Source: Odontocerum albicorne
Taxonomy: Eukaryota; Arthropoda; Insecta; Trichoptera; Odontoceridae
Assembly (NCBI GenBank): GCA_949825065.1
Contig: OX463859.1
Coordinates: forward strand, 5,122,217 to 5,186,216
Direction: 5' to 3'
DNA length: 64,000 bases
A program made the position numbers and the translations under genes. Positions 11,101 to 24,898 of this stretch are shown here, piece by piece (within the stretch, counting starts at the first letter, position 1; each line of letters opens with the position of its first letter). Below the pieces are notes generated by a model, which saw only the letters and a program-made list of their open reading frames with translations, ran no database searches and was not told the DNA's origin.

Positions 11101-11580
11101 TCCATAAAAGGTCTGTCCTTATTCCAAGTTCTTTGTGATTTATCTTTTATTTTAATTTTCGTAAGTTTTTCTCACATGTTCTTATCATTTACTACGTTAT
11201 GGACACTGTGAACTTACATGTACCAATAATAATTGTGAAATGAAAGCTTATTGATTGGCAGAAAAAGCTCTAAAGCAATAAATTCTCCAGAGGTTTTTTT
11301 AATTTATTAAAGTAATCTATTATATATATATACATTTAATAATTCCATAAAAGCACTGTCCTTATTCCAAGTTCTTTGTGATTTATCTTTTATTTTAATT
11401 TTCGTAAGTTTTTCTCACATGTTCTTATCATTTACTACGTTATGGACACTGTGAACTTACATATACCAATAATAATTGTGAAATGAAAGCTTATTGATTG
11501 GCTGAAAAAGCTCTAAAGCAATAAATTCGCCAGAAGTATTTATTTATTAAATAAACCAATTATAAATACATTTAATAAAG
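11101..11580. repeat. 243-bp tandem duplication (two units)
   Basis: tccttattccaagttctttg occurs at 11116 and 11359, and the next 200 bases are nearly identical between units, including tttactacgttatggacact and ttgattgg. Only a few substitutions separate them, so the duplication is recent. No coding content. Confidence 0.85.
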
Positions 11581-11777
11581 GCTTTACCTGTAATCGTATA
11601 CAAATGTATTACTAAAGAACTATGGAACTAATCTAAGTTATATATTATAACTATAAGCTAACTTCATTTTTATTTCTAAAATGCATTTTTTTATCACAAA
11701 TTATCTTAATATCTATTTGTTTAAGCCTTCATACTAACGTATAACTAGATAACAATTCTTACGACTAATTATTTTAA

Positions 11778-11938
11778 TAGGAGGCAAATCTCCTGACTCC
11801 GCAATATACGTGATTGTACTGGTATAAGGAGCGTTGGGGATCTTTTTCGGGTTGCCGGGGACAAATATGTTTACTCTCAGATAATATTCAACGTTGGGGG
11901 GACCTGACATGACACTAGGAAGAAGAGGAATTATTTTA
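11778..11938 (+). mobile_element. RTE-like LINE 3' end (SWTLKVSSMNRL subfamily)
   Basis: ggaggcaaatctcctgactc to gacctgacatgacac plus a GAAGAAGAGG tail matches the 3' ends at 43060-43210, 54870-55018 and (reverse) 41985. Short simple-sequence tails are typical of RTE. Confidence 0.65.
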
Positions 11939-12104
11939 ATACAAATTATTCCACACGTTCATAGCCACTCGTTAAGGCTACTTGCTTTTCATCACATTCA
12001 CTCAGGTCTTGATCATCCCTGCTAATACTGTAAGTAGACTAGTCAGTCAACAGATGATGCTTTAGAAGCCTGTATAACGATATCAGAAAGATAGGTCGAA
12101 GTTA

Positions 12105-12395
12105 TTTTCGCAAGCCCCCAAGACAGCGAATTAAGGATTGCTGTGGTCCTGTTGGTTTTTATAGAACTTGACGGTCAAAGCAATGTGGTGTTGGAGGGTT
12201 TCTTCCCGCTGTTAGACGTGAAGTCGGGAGAGGTTTGTTCTGGGATGGGTGTTGAAGGAGATCTTGAATGCCTTGTTTTGTACTCGTTGTAACTTCAGGT
12301 GATCCGTGTTGCTCACACTACCCTAAACGGGCGCAGCATGGGTCAAGATGGGATGAACGAGGGTTTTGTAGAGAAGAAGCTTAATCCGCCAGATG
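12105..12395 (-). mobile_element. Jockey-like LINE RT fragment
   Basis: On the minus strand: LLYKTLVHPILTHAAPV, a stop, then HLKLQRVQNKAFKISFN and ALTVKFYKN. This is the jockey-type ending of RT (YKTLxRPILTYAAPVWG...LQxxQNKxLR) with an in-frame stop replacing Trp. Confidence 0.65.
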
Positions 12396-12865
12396 TATTT
12401 TCATAAAAGTGTTTTATAAATTAATAAATGTATGTGTATATTTATTTAGTTTAAAAAAATATATTAACTCTCATTTTATATGCAAATATTATATCATACG
12501 TACACTTTTTTTCCCTACAACAATATTTGCTTAGCCCAACTGTAAAAAAGTCCAAATGATTCGGTCGCCTTTTTAAGTATTTTGAAAAAATAGTCAAAGC
12601 TTTATGAAATAATTTTTTTGGACATTTTATTCTTTTCGATTTTCCGAAGCCAAAACACGTCGGAACTTTTCGTATAGGAATTATGCACCTCCTCATTGTG
12701 CATTTTCCCTTTTTGAGCATACTCTGTTTCTTTTAAAATTATCATTCATAAAAGGACAATTTATATAGTGCCGTTTACAGAACAAACTCTTCTCAAGGGC
12801 TGTCTAACAAGGACTCGACATCATTATTATTGTCAACTTATAAATATTACAACATGTAGATATAT
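12396..12865. other. Unassigned DNA
   Basis: A minus-strand frame at 12451-12720 is lysine/cysteine-rich but matches no family; treated as chance. Confidence 0.3.
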
Positions 12866-12867
12866 AA

Positions 12868-13560
12868 ATTGAATAATAGGAATGTAGTGGCTGCGGCAAT
12901 TGGATAAGTAACTTCCCTGTCTCTGCATCTGTTTAAAAATTTGAATAATAGGAATGTAGTGACTGCGGTTTTGAATAATAGGAATGTAGTGACTGCGAAT
13001 GTAGTGACTGAATCTTGTGGTGACTGAATGTAGTGACTGAATGTAGTGACTGAATCTTGACTGCGAATGTAGTGACTGAATCTGTGAATGTAGTGACTGA
13101 AAATTTTGAATAATAGAAATGTAGTGACTGCGGTTTTGAATAATAGGAATGTAGTGACTGCGGTTTTGAATAATAGGAATGTAGTGACTGCGAATGTAGT
13201 GACTGAATCTTGACTGCGAATGTAGTGACTGAATGTAGTGACTGAATGTAGTGACTGAATGTAGTGACTGAATGTAGTGACTGAATGTAGTGACTGAATG
13301 TAGTGACTGAATGTAGTGACTGAATCTTGACTGCGAATGTAGTGACTGAATCTGCGAATGTAGTGACTGAAAATTTTGAATAATAGGAATGTAGTGACTG
13401 CGAATATAGTGACTGAATCTGTTAAAAAATTTGAATAATAGGAATGTAGTGATTTATAAATTGAATAATAGGAATGTAGTGATTTATAAATTGAATAATA
13501 GGAATGTAGTGACTGCGGCAATTGGATTAGTTACTTCCCTGTCTCTGCATCTGTTTAAAA
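12868..13560. repeat. Minisatellite of tgaatgtagtgac units
   Basis: The array mixes a 13-bp unit (TGAATGTAGTGAC) with a longer ttgaataataggaatgtagtg unit. The edges carry a direct repeat: gaatgtagtggctgcggcaa...ctgtctctgcatctg at 12880-12935 and again at 13500-13555, so the array expanded between two copies of its own border. It produces a long chance minus-strand frame of HSYYSIY/TTFLLFK repeats. Confidence 0.9.
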
Positions 13561-14655
13561 AAAACATATTTGTTAGGAAAACCACAGAAAACTCAGTAAG
13601 GAAAGACGAACTAAAAATAAACCTTTTTAGATTTTCCGATATATGATTGTAACAAATTCGGATTTAGGTGAAGTGTAATTTTTATGTGTAAAATGATTAT
13701 GGGGATTACAACTGTAATAAATCTCGAATGGGGAATAACCTTTCCACCTGCCTTCCTATCAATGCCCACAAATATCTTTCTTCACAGCATCCCACAACGC
13801 AATCAATAGCGGCGAGCTCATTAGCTCTAAATAATGCTGACTAATGATCCTTTTCGCTTTGGTAACCGTTACACAATGCCACGTCGTGGTGGATGACATT
13901 CAGTTCAGTTAGAGTCACAAGAGATTGGTTCACAGGTGCCTACGCTATTAACTACATTTTAACATGCAATACTCCTTCACACTCCACCTAAAACAGAATC
14001 TGTTAATATACTATAGGAAGATCGACGAATGTTTTTTTTTTGTAAATTGTCTTCTTTTGATAAGTTTTTCTGCGGTCTTTATCAAATATTTGTTTCAAAC
14101 ATGTGCTAATGTGAGTAATAATAAAGAAAGATAATTAACACTTGTCTTACTGTGCTAAAAAAATTCCGCCAGCCACGGTGCTGGACGCTAAGCGTCCAGT
14201 GAAAAATGTATATTTTAAATTAAAATTATGCAAGATCTGCTAGTTTATTTTTTGTAATTAGCTATAAAAATCATTTTATTATGTATAAAAACGTCGAATA
14301 ATCAAATAAAATGTAAGTCCTGGTCACTCGCTATCCATCACAGGGTGGCAAGTGTTAACATGGCGTCGGACCGAGTGTCCATAAGACGAGTGCAAGTTTA
14401 ATCTACATCAGCCTTTCGTTAGGCAGATTTTTAAATAGCAGTATTTTTGTGATGCTTAATAGCGCTAAAAAATATGATATGCCGTATATAAGCTACAGAA
14501 AACATAAATTCGTATGCTTAACGAGAGAAATACTTGACAAGAAGTGACTGCGAAAGAAATCAAACCTGGGGACCCGCTTGTTTAGCGGGAACGTTAACCT
14601 TAAAACCACGATTGTCGAGATCGGTGGTCAAGGTACTAACAAAACTCTAGATAGA
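13561..14655. other. Unassigned intergenic/intronic DNA
   Basis: No gene or repeat recognised. A 9-bp perfect dyad (ctggacgct a agcgtccag, 14181-14199) is the only structured element seen. Confidence 0.35.
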
Positions 14656-14659
14656 CAAA

Positions 14660-15920
<1,261 letters not shown>

Positions 15921-15924
15921 AAGG

Positions 15925-16455
15925 AGGAAAACAATTTAGGAAGTCGATCGGAGCGTGGTTGTTATTGCGACAGGAGTTTGAATACTTGGGCTTGGAAGAG
16001 GAGTGACTAGTGGAAAAGATTTGTGTAAGCTCTTGAGTGTGGTGTTTTTTTGTTGTTTTATATTTATATGTTTATATATTTTATTTACGATTATGTGCGG
16101 TATATTGTGGGATGAATGTTTCGGTATGTCTAGAGTGATGAAGTGTGAGGAGTTTGATTTCACGTGATGTATACATATGTAATTGAGTGTCACTGTTTGT
16201 CAGGTTGATGAGAATGTGCAACGGGGTTTCATATAATGAAAAATCGGAAAGAAGTATCGATTAATTTTTTCACGCTATATGTCCTCAGTGAGATACAGGC
16301 ATAAGCCTAGTTTACTGGGGACACGACCAATGAAAGGCAACAAACGCAGATCCATTAAAATTGTGTGTCCAAATTAAATTACCTGTTGTTTTTTCGCAAA
16401 TTATGTATACTCGTATTTCTTGTCATGTGTAAAATAAATAAATATTGATGTAATA
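15925..16455 (+). repeat. Dispersed retroelement-like repeat
   Basis: atgtgcggtatattgtggga, gtgcaacggggttt and ctagtttactggggacacga recur in the same order at 45035-45385. Both copies end in AAATAAATAAATA, suggesting a LINE or SINE 3' region. Confidence 0.55.
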
Positions 16456-16459
16456 AATC

Positions 16460-16800
16460 TTCTTCTCCCTGGCTCCATCCCAACTCACTGTCTGCGAAGA
16501 CTGTTAGGGTCAGCTCTCCTCGTCCTCAGGTTGTATACTCTTCTGTCCCGGACTACGTCCACCAGGCCGTGCCTCTGTATCAGGTTATCTTTTTGCACCA
16601 CCCACGAATTCTTTGGTCTTCCTCTGGTTGTTATTCGAGGAAGATCCATGGAGATTGCCTGGTTCACAATTGTGATCGGGTGCTCTGCGTCCAACGTGCC
16701 CACACCATCTCAATCGCCTCTCCTCCATCTTACTGTTGATGTATGTAACACCTAGGCTTCCTGTCTATTAGGGACACACCAGCTGACCATCTTACCATGC
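16460..16800 (-). mobile_element. RTE-like LINE 3' end (RRADPNSLRRQ subfamily)
   Basis: The minus frame reads VNQAISMDLPRITTRGRPKN, SWVVQKDNLIQRHGLVDVVR and LRTRRADPNSLRRQ-stop. The same C-terminus is at 60650-61012 on the + strand. The gaagaag-type tail lies at about 16460. Confidence 0.7.
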
Positions 16801-17251
16801 GCATTTCAGCAGTTTAATATTGATATAATAAATGAAAATTATAAAACAATTTATATCATTTGTAAACACTCATGACACAAAAAACTATTGTCCTTTGGTC
16901 GATATATGATAGATTTGTTTTTGAACTGTTTTATTATCTGTACAATAAATACTGTACTTTTAAATCAATGCACCTTAAATTAACTTATGTGCACACTGTT
17001 AAAAAAATTATAATGTAAACGATTTATAGGTTTAATAAACTGTACAGCAATTTTGTATAACTATATCTCTTCGCATCTTATCAGACAAGATCCAACACTT
17101 TCTCGCCTTTCGCACAACGTAAAATGGAAACATCACGCCAAGAAATTGAACCAATTATTATTAAAGTGGTTCCATCAACACACGCGTTCATATCTTAGAT
17201 CGCATATGCTTGATAAGCAATCCTGAAAAGCAATGCTCTTTAGCCATGTAA

Positions 17252-17451
17252 NNNNNNNNNNNNNNNNNNNNNNNNNNNNNNNNNNNNNNNNNNNNNNNNN
17301 NNNNNNNNNNNNNNNNNNNNNNNNNNNNNNNNNNNNNNNNNNNNNNNNNNNNNNNNNNNNNNNNNNNNNNNNNNNNNNNNNNNNNNNNNNNNNNNNNNNN
17401 NNNNNNNNNNNNNNNNNNNNNNNNNNNNNNNNNNNNNNNNNNNNNNNNNNN
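17252..17451. other. Assembly gap, exactly 200 N
   Basis: A round-number run of N, abutting an AT dinucleotide repeat on the right: a scaffold gap caused by a repeat that could not be assembled. Confidence 0.98.

Positions 17452-17536
<85 letters not shown>
17452..17536. repeat. (AT)n microsatellite at gap edge
   Basis: Pure AT dinucleotide up to tatatgaatatat; true length unknown because of the gap. Confidence 0.95.
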
Positions 17537-17540
<4 letters not shown>

Positions 17541-17554
17541 TATATATAATCCCA

Positions 17555-17770
17555 CCATTATCGTCGTTGCTGAACCTTGTAGTTGAGGATCCCCTCTCCT
17601 TTTCAACGTCGATTTAGTTGGAAAGCGAAGTTATACCGTGGAGTTTGTTTTAATCGAGTGAACCTTAAACACCAGCAAACTCACCGGCAACACCAATGGA
17701 TTCGATGGCACACCAAAATAAGACGATTGGAGCACACCAGTACATTTTTTTTTCAACATTATCTGACGGA
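17555..17770 (+). repeat. Dispersed repeat with cgtcgttgctgaacc start
   Basis: gttggaaagcgaagttatac, cagcaaactcaccggcaaca and ggagcacaccagtac recur at 36570-36668 plus 37266-37355, and in reverse at 60380-60575. Confidence 0.55.
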
Positions 17771-17779
17771 AGTTCATAG

Positions 17780-18040
17780 GTATTGTTGTACCCCCGAATC
17801 CGTCATCTGATTGTTGTACCCCCGAATCCGTCATCTGGGAGTAGCATTTACGCACGGAAGGTCAATGCGTTACCACGCGGCTATGAACTATTTTTAATTT
17901 TACTTATCACGGGTAATCAATTGGCTTACATGGTCATCTCCGGTGGCACTAACGACAAATACCCTAATTCCACATTTTGTACTGAGCCTTTTTTCTACTC
18001 ATCGCGGGTAACAGACATTCGTTCGTTCATTTAAATAACT
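17780..18040 (-). mobile_element. SINE2-like (tRNA-derived) decayed copy
   Basis: On the minus strand the gttcatagccgcgtggtaac and cattgaccttccgtgcgt part resembles the tRNA-like head at 40875-40935. A 30-bp segment (cccgaatccgtcatct...) is duplicated at 17790-17840. Confidence 0.4.
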
Positions 18041-18339
18041 AATAGTAAAATATCAACGCGTAACACAGTTAAGAAACGACAGTAAAGTATTTCTAAATAC
18101 ACAGGTATCGGATGATTACTTGGTAGCATTTGTAGATTAAAAGAAACAGACAAAAAACTCGGAAGAAATTATTGTTGCGAGACACGCAATTCCGCTATTA
18201 AAATTCTGAGAAGTTCATCTAAAATAGCATCTTCATACGTTGGAGCTAAACGATATTACGGCTGACAAACAATAAACAGCCGCAAAAAATATTATAAAAC
18301 TACGCATCAAACCTAGTTCAATTATATTCCAAGAATGGG

Positions 18340-19735
18340 AAATAAATTATGATTAATTTATTAGTTCAAGTACTTTTAACATATTCACAATGAAGATGCG
18401 AATAAGAATATTCGGTCGCGTAACAAGATTGAAAAACTATTCATAACTCGGTCTCGTTAATCGAGCCTTCAAGTTTTAAACTACTAGAGTAGGCAAGTCA
18501 ATAGTTTTTCTTCGTCGTACATATCATACATATCATCACGCGGTGACTTCGTTCAAATACTTTTAACATATCCACAATGAAGATGCGAATAAGTAGAATA
18601 TTTGATCGGGAGACAATATTGAAAAACTATTGTTAATCGAGCATTCACTTTTTAAACTGCTAGAGTAGGCAAGTCAATTGTTTTTCTTCGTCGTATATAT
18701 CATACATATCATCACGCGGTGACTTCATTCAAATACTTTTAACATATCCACAATGAAGATGCGAAAAAATATAATATTTGATCGGGAGACAATATTGAAA
18801 AACTATTGTTAATCGAGCATTCACTTTTTAAACTGCTAGAGTAGGCAAGTCAATTGTTTTTCTTCGTCGTATATATCATACATATCATCACGCGGTGACT
18901 TCGTTCAAATACTTTTAACATATCCACAATGAAGATGCGAATAAGAAGAATATTTGATCGGGAGACAAGATTAAAAAACTATTGTTGATTCGGTCTCGTA
19001 AATCGAGCATTCATTTTTTAAACTACTAGAGTAGGGAAGCAAATTGCTTTTCTTTGTCGTACATATCATATGTATCATCACGCGGTGACTTCGTTCAAAT
19101 ACTTTTAACATATCCACAATGAAGATGCGAATAAGTAAAATATTTGATCGGGAGACTATATTATAAAACTATTGTTGATTCGGTCTCGTTAATCGAGCAT
19201 TCCGTTTTCAAACTTCTAGAGTAGGCAAGTCAATTGCTTTTCTTCGTCGAATATATCGTACATATCATCACGCGGTGACTTCGTTCTAGTACTTTTAACA
19301 TATCCACAATGAAGATGCAAATACGAATATTCGGTCGGGTAACAAGATTGAAAAACTATTGATAATTCGGTCTCGTTAATCGAGCATTCAGTTTTTACAC
19401 TTCTAGAGTAGGCAAGTCAATTGCTTTTCTTCGTCGTACATATCATACGTATCATCACGCGGTGACTTCGTTCAAATACTTTTAACATACCCACAATGAA
19501 GATGCGAATAAGTAGAATATTTGGTCGGGAGACAAGATTGAAGAACTATTGATAATTCGGTCTCGTTAAACGAGCATTCTGTTTTTAAACTTCTAGAGTC
19601 GGCAATTAAATTGTTTGTCTTCGTCGTACATACATTCTATATCCGTGACTTCGTTCTTTTAACAAATCCACACTGAAGATGCTAATAACTCCAGGATTTT
19701 AGTCGGGAGACAAGATAGGAAAACTATTTTTAATT
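18340..19735. repeat. Satellite-like array, period 176-190 bp, seven units plus a partial
   Basis: tacttttaacatatccacaa recurs at 18371, 18558, 18734, 18910, 19100, 19290 and 19477, spaced 187, 176, 176, 190, 190 and 187 bp. Each unit also has aatgaagatgcgaataag, ggtctcgttaatcgagcatt and catatcatcacgcggtgac. The last unit decays into single-copy DNA next to a hAT-like element. Confidence 0.93.
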
Positions 19736-19753
19736 CCTTTAGAGCCTTTAGGT

Positions 19754-20456
19754 CAGGGGTCGGCACACTACGGCCCGCGAGCGGAATCCGGCCCGATACC
19801 TATTTTAATCCGGCCCGGGAGCTGATAATAATCAATCTCATTTTTTATATTTTTTATGTGTTTGTTGTGTTAAATTGGTTAAGTTAAATTATATATGTAT
19901 AATATTGTTTTATTTAGTACATAGTAAGTTTAAGTTTATTATAATACTTTAATTAAATTTTATTTTAAGAAAATATTCGTTATCGCAAAAAATATGTAAA
20001 TGTTCAAAAATGAAGTACGTAAACTCGCAATACAGGTCAGCATTAGCAGATGACCATATGCAATCAATTTAGATTGTAAATGGTCATCTGCTAAGTACTC
20101 ATACTAACTTCGAACCCCAGTTTGATGAAATGTTATCTCAGAAAAAGCAATTACATTAATCTCATTAGAAGGGCTTATTATTATTGTTTTACATTTATTG
20201 TTCAACAATACGAAAAACGCCTGTTTTTATATTACTTACCTTAATTAATAAATGTCAATTATTCATTCGTTTTTTCGTAAGTGTGTCAGCAAAAATGTGT
20301 ATAAATATTAGCACCACCTAATAAAAAAAGAAAAACCTGTTTTTTTGCTACTTAAATAGAATTGCCTATGTAAATATCCTCGAATTTGCTTCCTGACCCG
20401 CCGAACCTAAAATGTTTACGATCTGGCCTTTAGTGAAAAAAGTTTGCTGACCCCTG
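19754..20456. mobile_element. hAT-like non-autonomous element
   Basis: The left end CAGGGGTCGGCACACT and right end AGTTTGCTGACCCCTG are inverted repeats of hAT type. Flanking 8-mers ctttaggt and atttagat agree at 6 of 8, consistent with an aged 8-bp target duplication. No transposase frame. Confidence 0.75.
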
Positions 20457-20459
20457 ATT

Positions 20460-21970
20460 TAGATAAACTCGTATAACATGTGTATGTTGGTAAACCACCA
20501 AAAATAATCAACCATTAAACTACCTGTGTGTTGAATGGTTAAACTTTATATTTAAAAAATCATTTCTTATAATCTCTACGTCCTCGTTAATGTCCTAGTT
20601 GGTAAACCACATGTTTTCGAGCCAGGGAGATCTCCATTGGTACCAAATTTGAAAAAAAACAGGGATCCAGTCTAGTTGTCACCTTAAGTAAAGTGGGTTT
20701 CAAGAGAGTTTGCACTGCTGGTCTAGGATGACCATATTTTGATTTATTTTGTAATATATTATTATATATTTTTAAATATTGTGTGTCTAACACTTTATAT
20801 TCCAATAAAATACTTACCACAATAATAATATAATATCAGATTATGGTGTGTAGCTAATGAAAATTATTAAATCAATGGTCAAAATAAAATCAAATTATTT
20901 ATTCAATAGGCAAAGAAAACACAATTAACACTAATAAATTCTAAGACCAATTAAAAATGACATAACTAGGTATGTATGTATTGTAAAAATAAATAAATGA
21001 CCCTAACACTGATTCAAAAAAATAATTATTATTTTATTCTTCCTCACTAAGTGTTTACATAAATATGCAATGCAAAAGTGGATAGCTTACCACTTCTTTA
21101 GTTTGTCCATACAATGCTCTTCCTTTTACTAACTTCGTAACTTCAGACATTATGGTCACCGTATTTTTCGTCAAATAAACGGATCACATCAACCAATCAC
21201 GGCAAAGTTGTATGTCAGTAGAATACTAACGGATAACATCAACAAATCACGGCAAAGATAGTTACTAATACATTGATACATTTTGTATATTACGCACTAA
21301 GCTTCTCAATGTATCAAAAAGTGCAAACTCTCATGAAACCAACTCTACCCTAGTTTGGTATTTTCGTTGGCACGCGACTTAAAACAAAAAAGGATCAAGA
21401 CCATTTTTTTTTACCTCTACATATAACAACCCTATTTGGTAAGACGTTTGTTTTCCAGCCAGGAAGTTGAGAATTTGGTTCCCGTTGATATCCTATGTAA
21501 CCAAAAAAGTCTGGTTTTCACTCAAGGCTCGTTTTAACACTTTTCTGATTTGTTGAAAGAGATCGCCACACATCATTAAATTCAACGAGTTTTACTGTAC
21601 ATAACAAAAGCGTATTACAATAAAATACGACAAATTTTCCTAGTTGGTCGGAAAAGATTGTTATGTATGCAATGAAAATGTAATACAAAGCAATACATTT
21701 TTCTTATTGGTTGGAACCGATTGCCACATAACTGTAAGCCCACCAAGGTGTACTTTATACGACGAAAGCGTCTTGTAGCTATTCCACTGTAAATTTACGA
21801 AGGGAAGACACTACAGAGAAACCTTTGTAGATCTTCCGATATGTAATAGTAACATATTCGGCTTTAACATATTCAAATTGAACACTTCACTACACAGTGA
21901 AGTGTTCAATTTGATTTACTATTCGCGATTGAATATTATTTAGATTTTAACCACAGTCCATATTTATTTC
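20460..21970. other. Upstream intron or 5' region with SINE-like remnants
   Basis: 20590-20700 (gtcctagttggtaaaccaca, gtctagttgtcacctt) and 21430-21575 (ggtaagacgtttgttttcca, gtctggttttcactcaagg) resemble decayed SINE1-like heads and tails; 21645-21750 repeats the ttggttggaaccgattgcca tail motif. The rest is unassigned. Confidence 0.4.
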
Positions 21971-21973
21971 CAG

Positions 21974-22176
21974 ACTATGCACCGTGGAAGTGGTCCCTCG
22001 TCCAGAAGTGCAGCCGGAGCTCGTAGCCTGGCGGCTGGTGCGGCTTTTCAGCAGGCAGCAGGATGGGAGCCTCAGGCAGCGCTGCGGAGGCCTGGCTAGA
22101 GAACTGGCAGCCTGGCACCCACCGGTCAGGGATATGCTCCTCTCCAGGAGAAGGGAGCTGGACAGAGCGGTACAAG
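21974..22176 (+). CDS. Exon 1 in window of MIEAP-like gene (N-terminal helical segment)
   Basis: The acceptor follows a pyrimidine-rich tract ending ttccag; the donor is caag|gtaaag. The first base completes a codon started in an upstream exon outside or undetected in the window. The 67 encoded residues include VAWRLVRLFSRQQ, RELAAWHPPVRD and MLLSRRRELDRAVQ. They are rich in Leu, Arg, Trp and Glu in a spacing that suggests amphipathic helices. GC content is far above the flanking intron DNA. No catalytic motif is visible. The frame is open in the 5' direction only as far as the splice site, which supports an internal exon, not a first exon. Confidence 0.75.
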
Positions 22177-23045
22177 GTAAAGGAGAAACTTATCCCAGTC
22201 AATTTATAATACAAACTAAGACACAGTTCAGTTCAATCCCACCTTCACTCACGCTACTATGGGGACAAAATAGGTCCTAACCCAAATAGGTCCTAACCCA
22301 ATGATATTCACTCTAGAATAGAATTTCAGTCAGAAGTGGACGCTACCGCCCCACTTTGGTCGCTGAGAAAGGATCTAGGGGGACATTGAAGAACAGTTGA
22401 CCATTTTTGGACCAAACACTTGTCCACTATACGAACACACTTAGTCACAAATCATTGCAAGAATCATACTTTTCAACAATTTATACATGTTGGTCTAATG
22501 TTGATTTAAGGGTGCTGCTGACAAATATAAAACCTAATAATTAAAGACAAATTGGTAACACAAAAACAGGCACACCCGTTTCATTTCTGATTATTATTAA
22601 TTTGATTTATATTAATTACTAGCAATGAATAGGGGCACTTACCCCATTCTGCATAATTTCATTTGATATTATATATTTATACCACTATATTTTCTGATTT
22701 AAAATATCTAAATTATTGTGTTTTATTGGATTGGATGTCAAACTTTTTCATTATGTTAGCAATTAATAAAACCGAAAGATACAGATGCACTTACCCCGAA
22801 GACGGGGTAAGTGCATCTATCAGGACTTCCCTCGAGAAAATGCTTAAAAATCAAGTAAAAAGAGCAGATAATCATCTGGTGATAAACTAATTAAAATATG
22901 AAACAGTTGAAATCCTTCGTATAAATGTTTGAAAACAATGTGATGATCCTGAGAATGGTTGGATACTTTTGAATTTCATATATTCATTTTATATGGTGCA
23001 CTTACCTCGACTCACCCTAGATATTTAATATTCATTATTTAATAA
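22177..23045. other. Intron 1, first part
   Basis: No repeat or exon recognised; a ggtcctaacccaa 12-mer is duplicated near 22272-22300. Confidence 0.35.
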
Positions 23046-23049
23046 TTAA

Positions 23050-23335
23050 TATTTAATTATTTAATATTAATTCCGAATCGTCGAAAATGCAATGTGACAT
23101 AACTGTAAAGTTTAGTTTGCGTGTTTCGCTGCAGGGGGCGCTTCCGTTATTTCGTATGTTTTATTAACTTTTTTATATACAATCGTAAATAAAAAAAATA
23201 TATGAACATTTTCGTATACGAATGCAACCTTTTGTCAAAATTTCAAAGCGATCGGTGAAGAACTTTCGGAGATTAGAGATTTTTAATATACGAACATTTA
23301 CATTTTTATTTATATAGATTAATTAATAAAAGTGA
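23050..23335 (+). repeat. Dispersed repeat ending TTTATATAGAT
   Basis: aatgcaatgtgacataactg, gcagggggcgctt and aatttcaaagcgatcggt recur at 26190-26460. Both end tttttatttatatagat. Family not assigned. Confidence 0.55.
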
Positions 23336-23926
23336 GTAATATTGATTGTTTATGTGCAATTTCACTTTTTTTATTTCATTTCAAGAAAAAACTTCAGAAT
23401 TTCAGTTCAAGTTGTTTAATTTCTAAAGTAACTTTTCTAAATTAAAAAATCACACACACACACAAATACATAAATATTTTGTTGAAATTAAAAATCACGT
23501 ACACAGCTATACTTAAATTTCATTGATAGTTAGGATAGAATTTTCCCGAGGGGGTGAGTGCTGAAAAAAATTATCTTTGAAAAGGGGGCGGTGAGCCAAA
23601 CAAATTAGGGAAACTTTGCTCTACAAGATTGAAATCTTCTTTATTTTTTAAGAACACGTTTCTGAGGATGAAGGCTTCAGTTTAGTTCAATCCCACTACC
23701 ACCCACACTGTTGTGGAAGACAAAATGTTGTAATTCATCAATCGGGAGAATTCAATTGGGAAACTCTACATCTGGTTTGGTAGATATTTTCAATATTGAA
23801 GTTTTTTTCAATTTTATTTTCCATAAACCTCACATTCACAGGTCAAACCCAATAACGTAGAAAGATCTAGAGAAATTATATATAATAACAAGAAAGATAA
23901 ATGATATACCAAAGTACAAACAATGC
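23336..23926. other. Intron 1 spacer
   Basis: Nothing recognised apart from a short CA repeat near 23450. Confidence 0.3.
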
Positions 23927-23930
23927 TTAA

Positions 23931-24562
23931 CCCTTCCCTTACGGTGTTAAAATTGAAACTCGTGCTCCGGTGTTAGGTAGTGAGTACGCGATAAAAAATT
24001 AGCGATTTTAAATCGGAAAAATAAGAACATTCATAGATAATCCCCTTAATTAATTATAATTGAAGTTAAAAATTATAATAATTGAGATTTATTTACTGAA
24101 AACATTAAAAAACCATCTGGCAACGCTCACGGAACGGGCGTACGTCTAACCTATTTGCAAGCCTAGAAGCTACTGGTGGCGCGGAACGTCAGTCGCATAC
24201 CCCGGCGCTTACGCTTATGCTTGCGACGTTGAGACAATTCAGCTCCTCGCAATTCAGTGGAGTATGCAAGAGTGAGATGCGAATATAGTGTCGCGCTTCC
24301 CGCATACTATTCACCTATCGACAAGACACAAGGTCGAGGCACTCACAGCGTTTAAATGCGAATTTGTTTCCGATATCTTCACAAAATACCCACGATGTAG
24401 TCGATAAATTCTGATTATTATTAATATTATTTTCTAAATCAATGCGTAAATATATTATGGAGGAATACCTAAAATCTTAACCTTGTATTTATTATATTTA
24501 TAGAGATATTGATGGTTATTAGAAGCAACGTGTAGAAGATACCCAACACAGGGAAGGAAAGG
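23931..24562 (-). mobile_element. piggyBac-like MITE, copy 2
   Basis: Flanked by TTAA on both sides (23927-23930, 24563-24566). The ends are CCCTTCCCTTACGGTG and CACAGGGAAGGAAAGG. Orientation is opposite to copies at 3270 and 40260; the copy at 58969 is its closest relative. Confidence 0.75.
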
Positions 24563-24895
24563 TTAAAGAGACATTACATACAGCAACAAGAAAATAAAAA
24601 ATTAGCTAACAAAAAATATTAGTTCAAACGAAACAACTAACTCCCACTATTAGGAAAGCTACAAGTGCTTTCTTCAAAAACCTTTCCGGAAATGAAGATG
24701 TCAATATTCAAAGCCTTATTCAAAAGCGATAGTCTGTGATAAAAAGAATATGCACTTGGCAGATTAGTTCTACATATTGTCAGCTTAAAAAGATTAATAT
24801 TTATGTACCTCGAATAGTTATCAGAAACACAACACTTTATATTTTCCATTATACGAGGAGTAGGATTAAGTGTAGCTCCCGTCAACAACTTAAAT
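24563..24895. other. Intron 1 spacer
   Basis: Nothing recognised. Confidence 0.3.
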
Positions 24896-24898
24896 ACT

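Noticed and set aside
12847..13521. 224-residue minus-strand frame with HSYYSIY and TTFLLFK repeats
   Set aside because: It is a by-product of the minisatellite; unit changes do not favour synonymous positions as far as can be seen.
21984..22280. Reading exon 1 as a first exon starting at a GTG
   Set aside because: The frame is open back to a good acceptor at 21972-21973 and continues to a donor at 22177; GTG starts are not expected in an insect nuclear gene.
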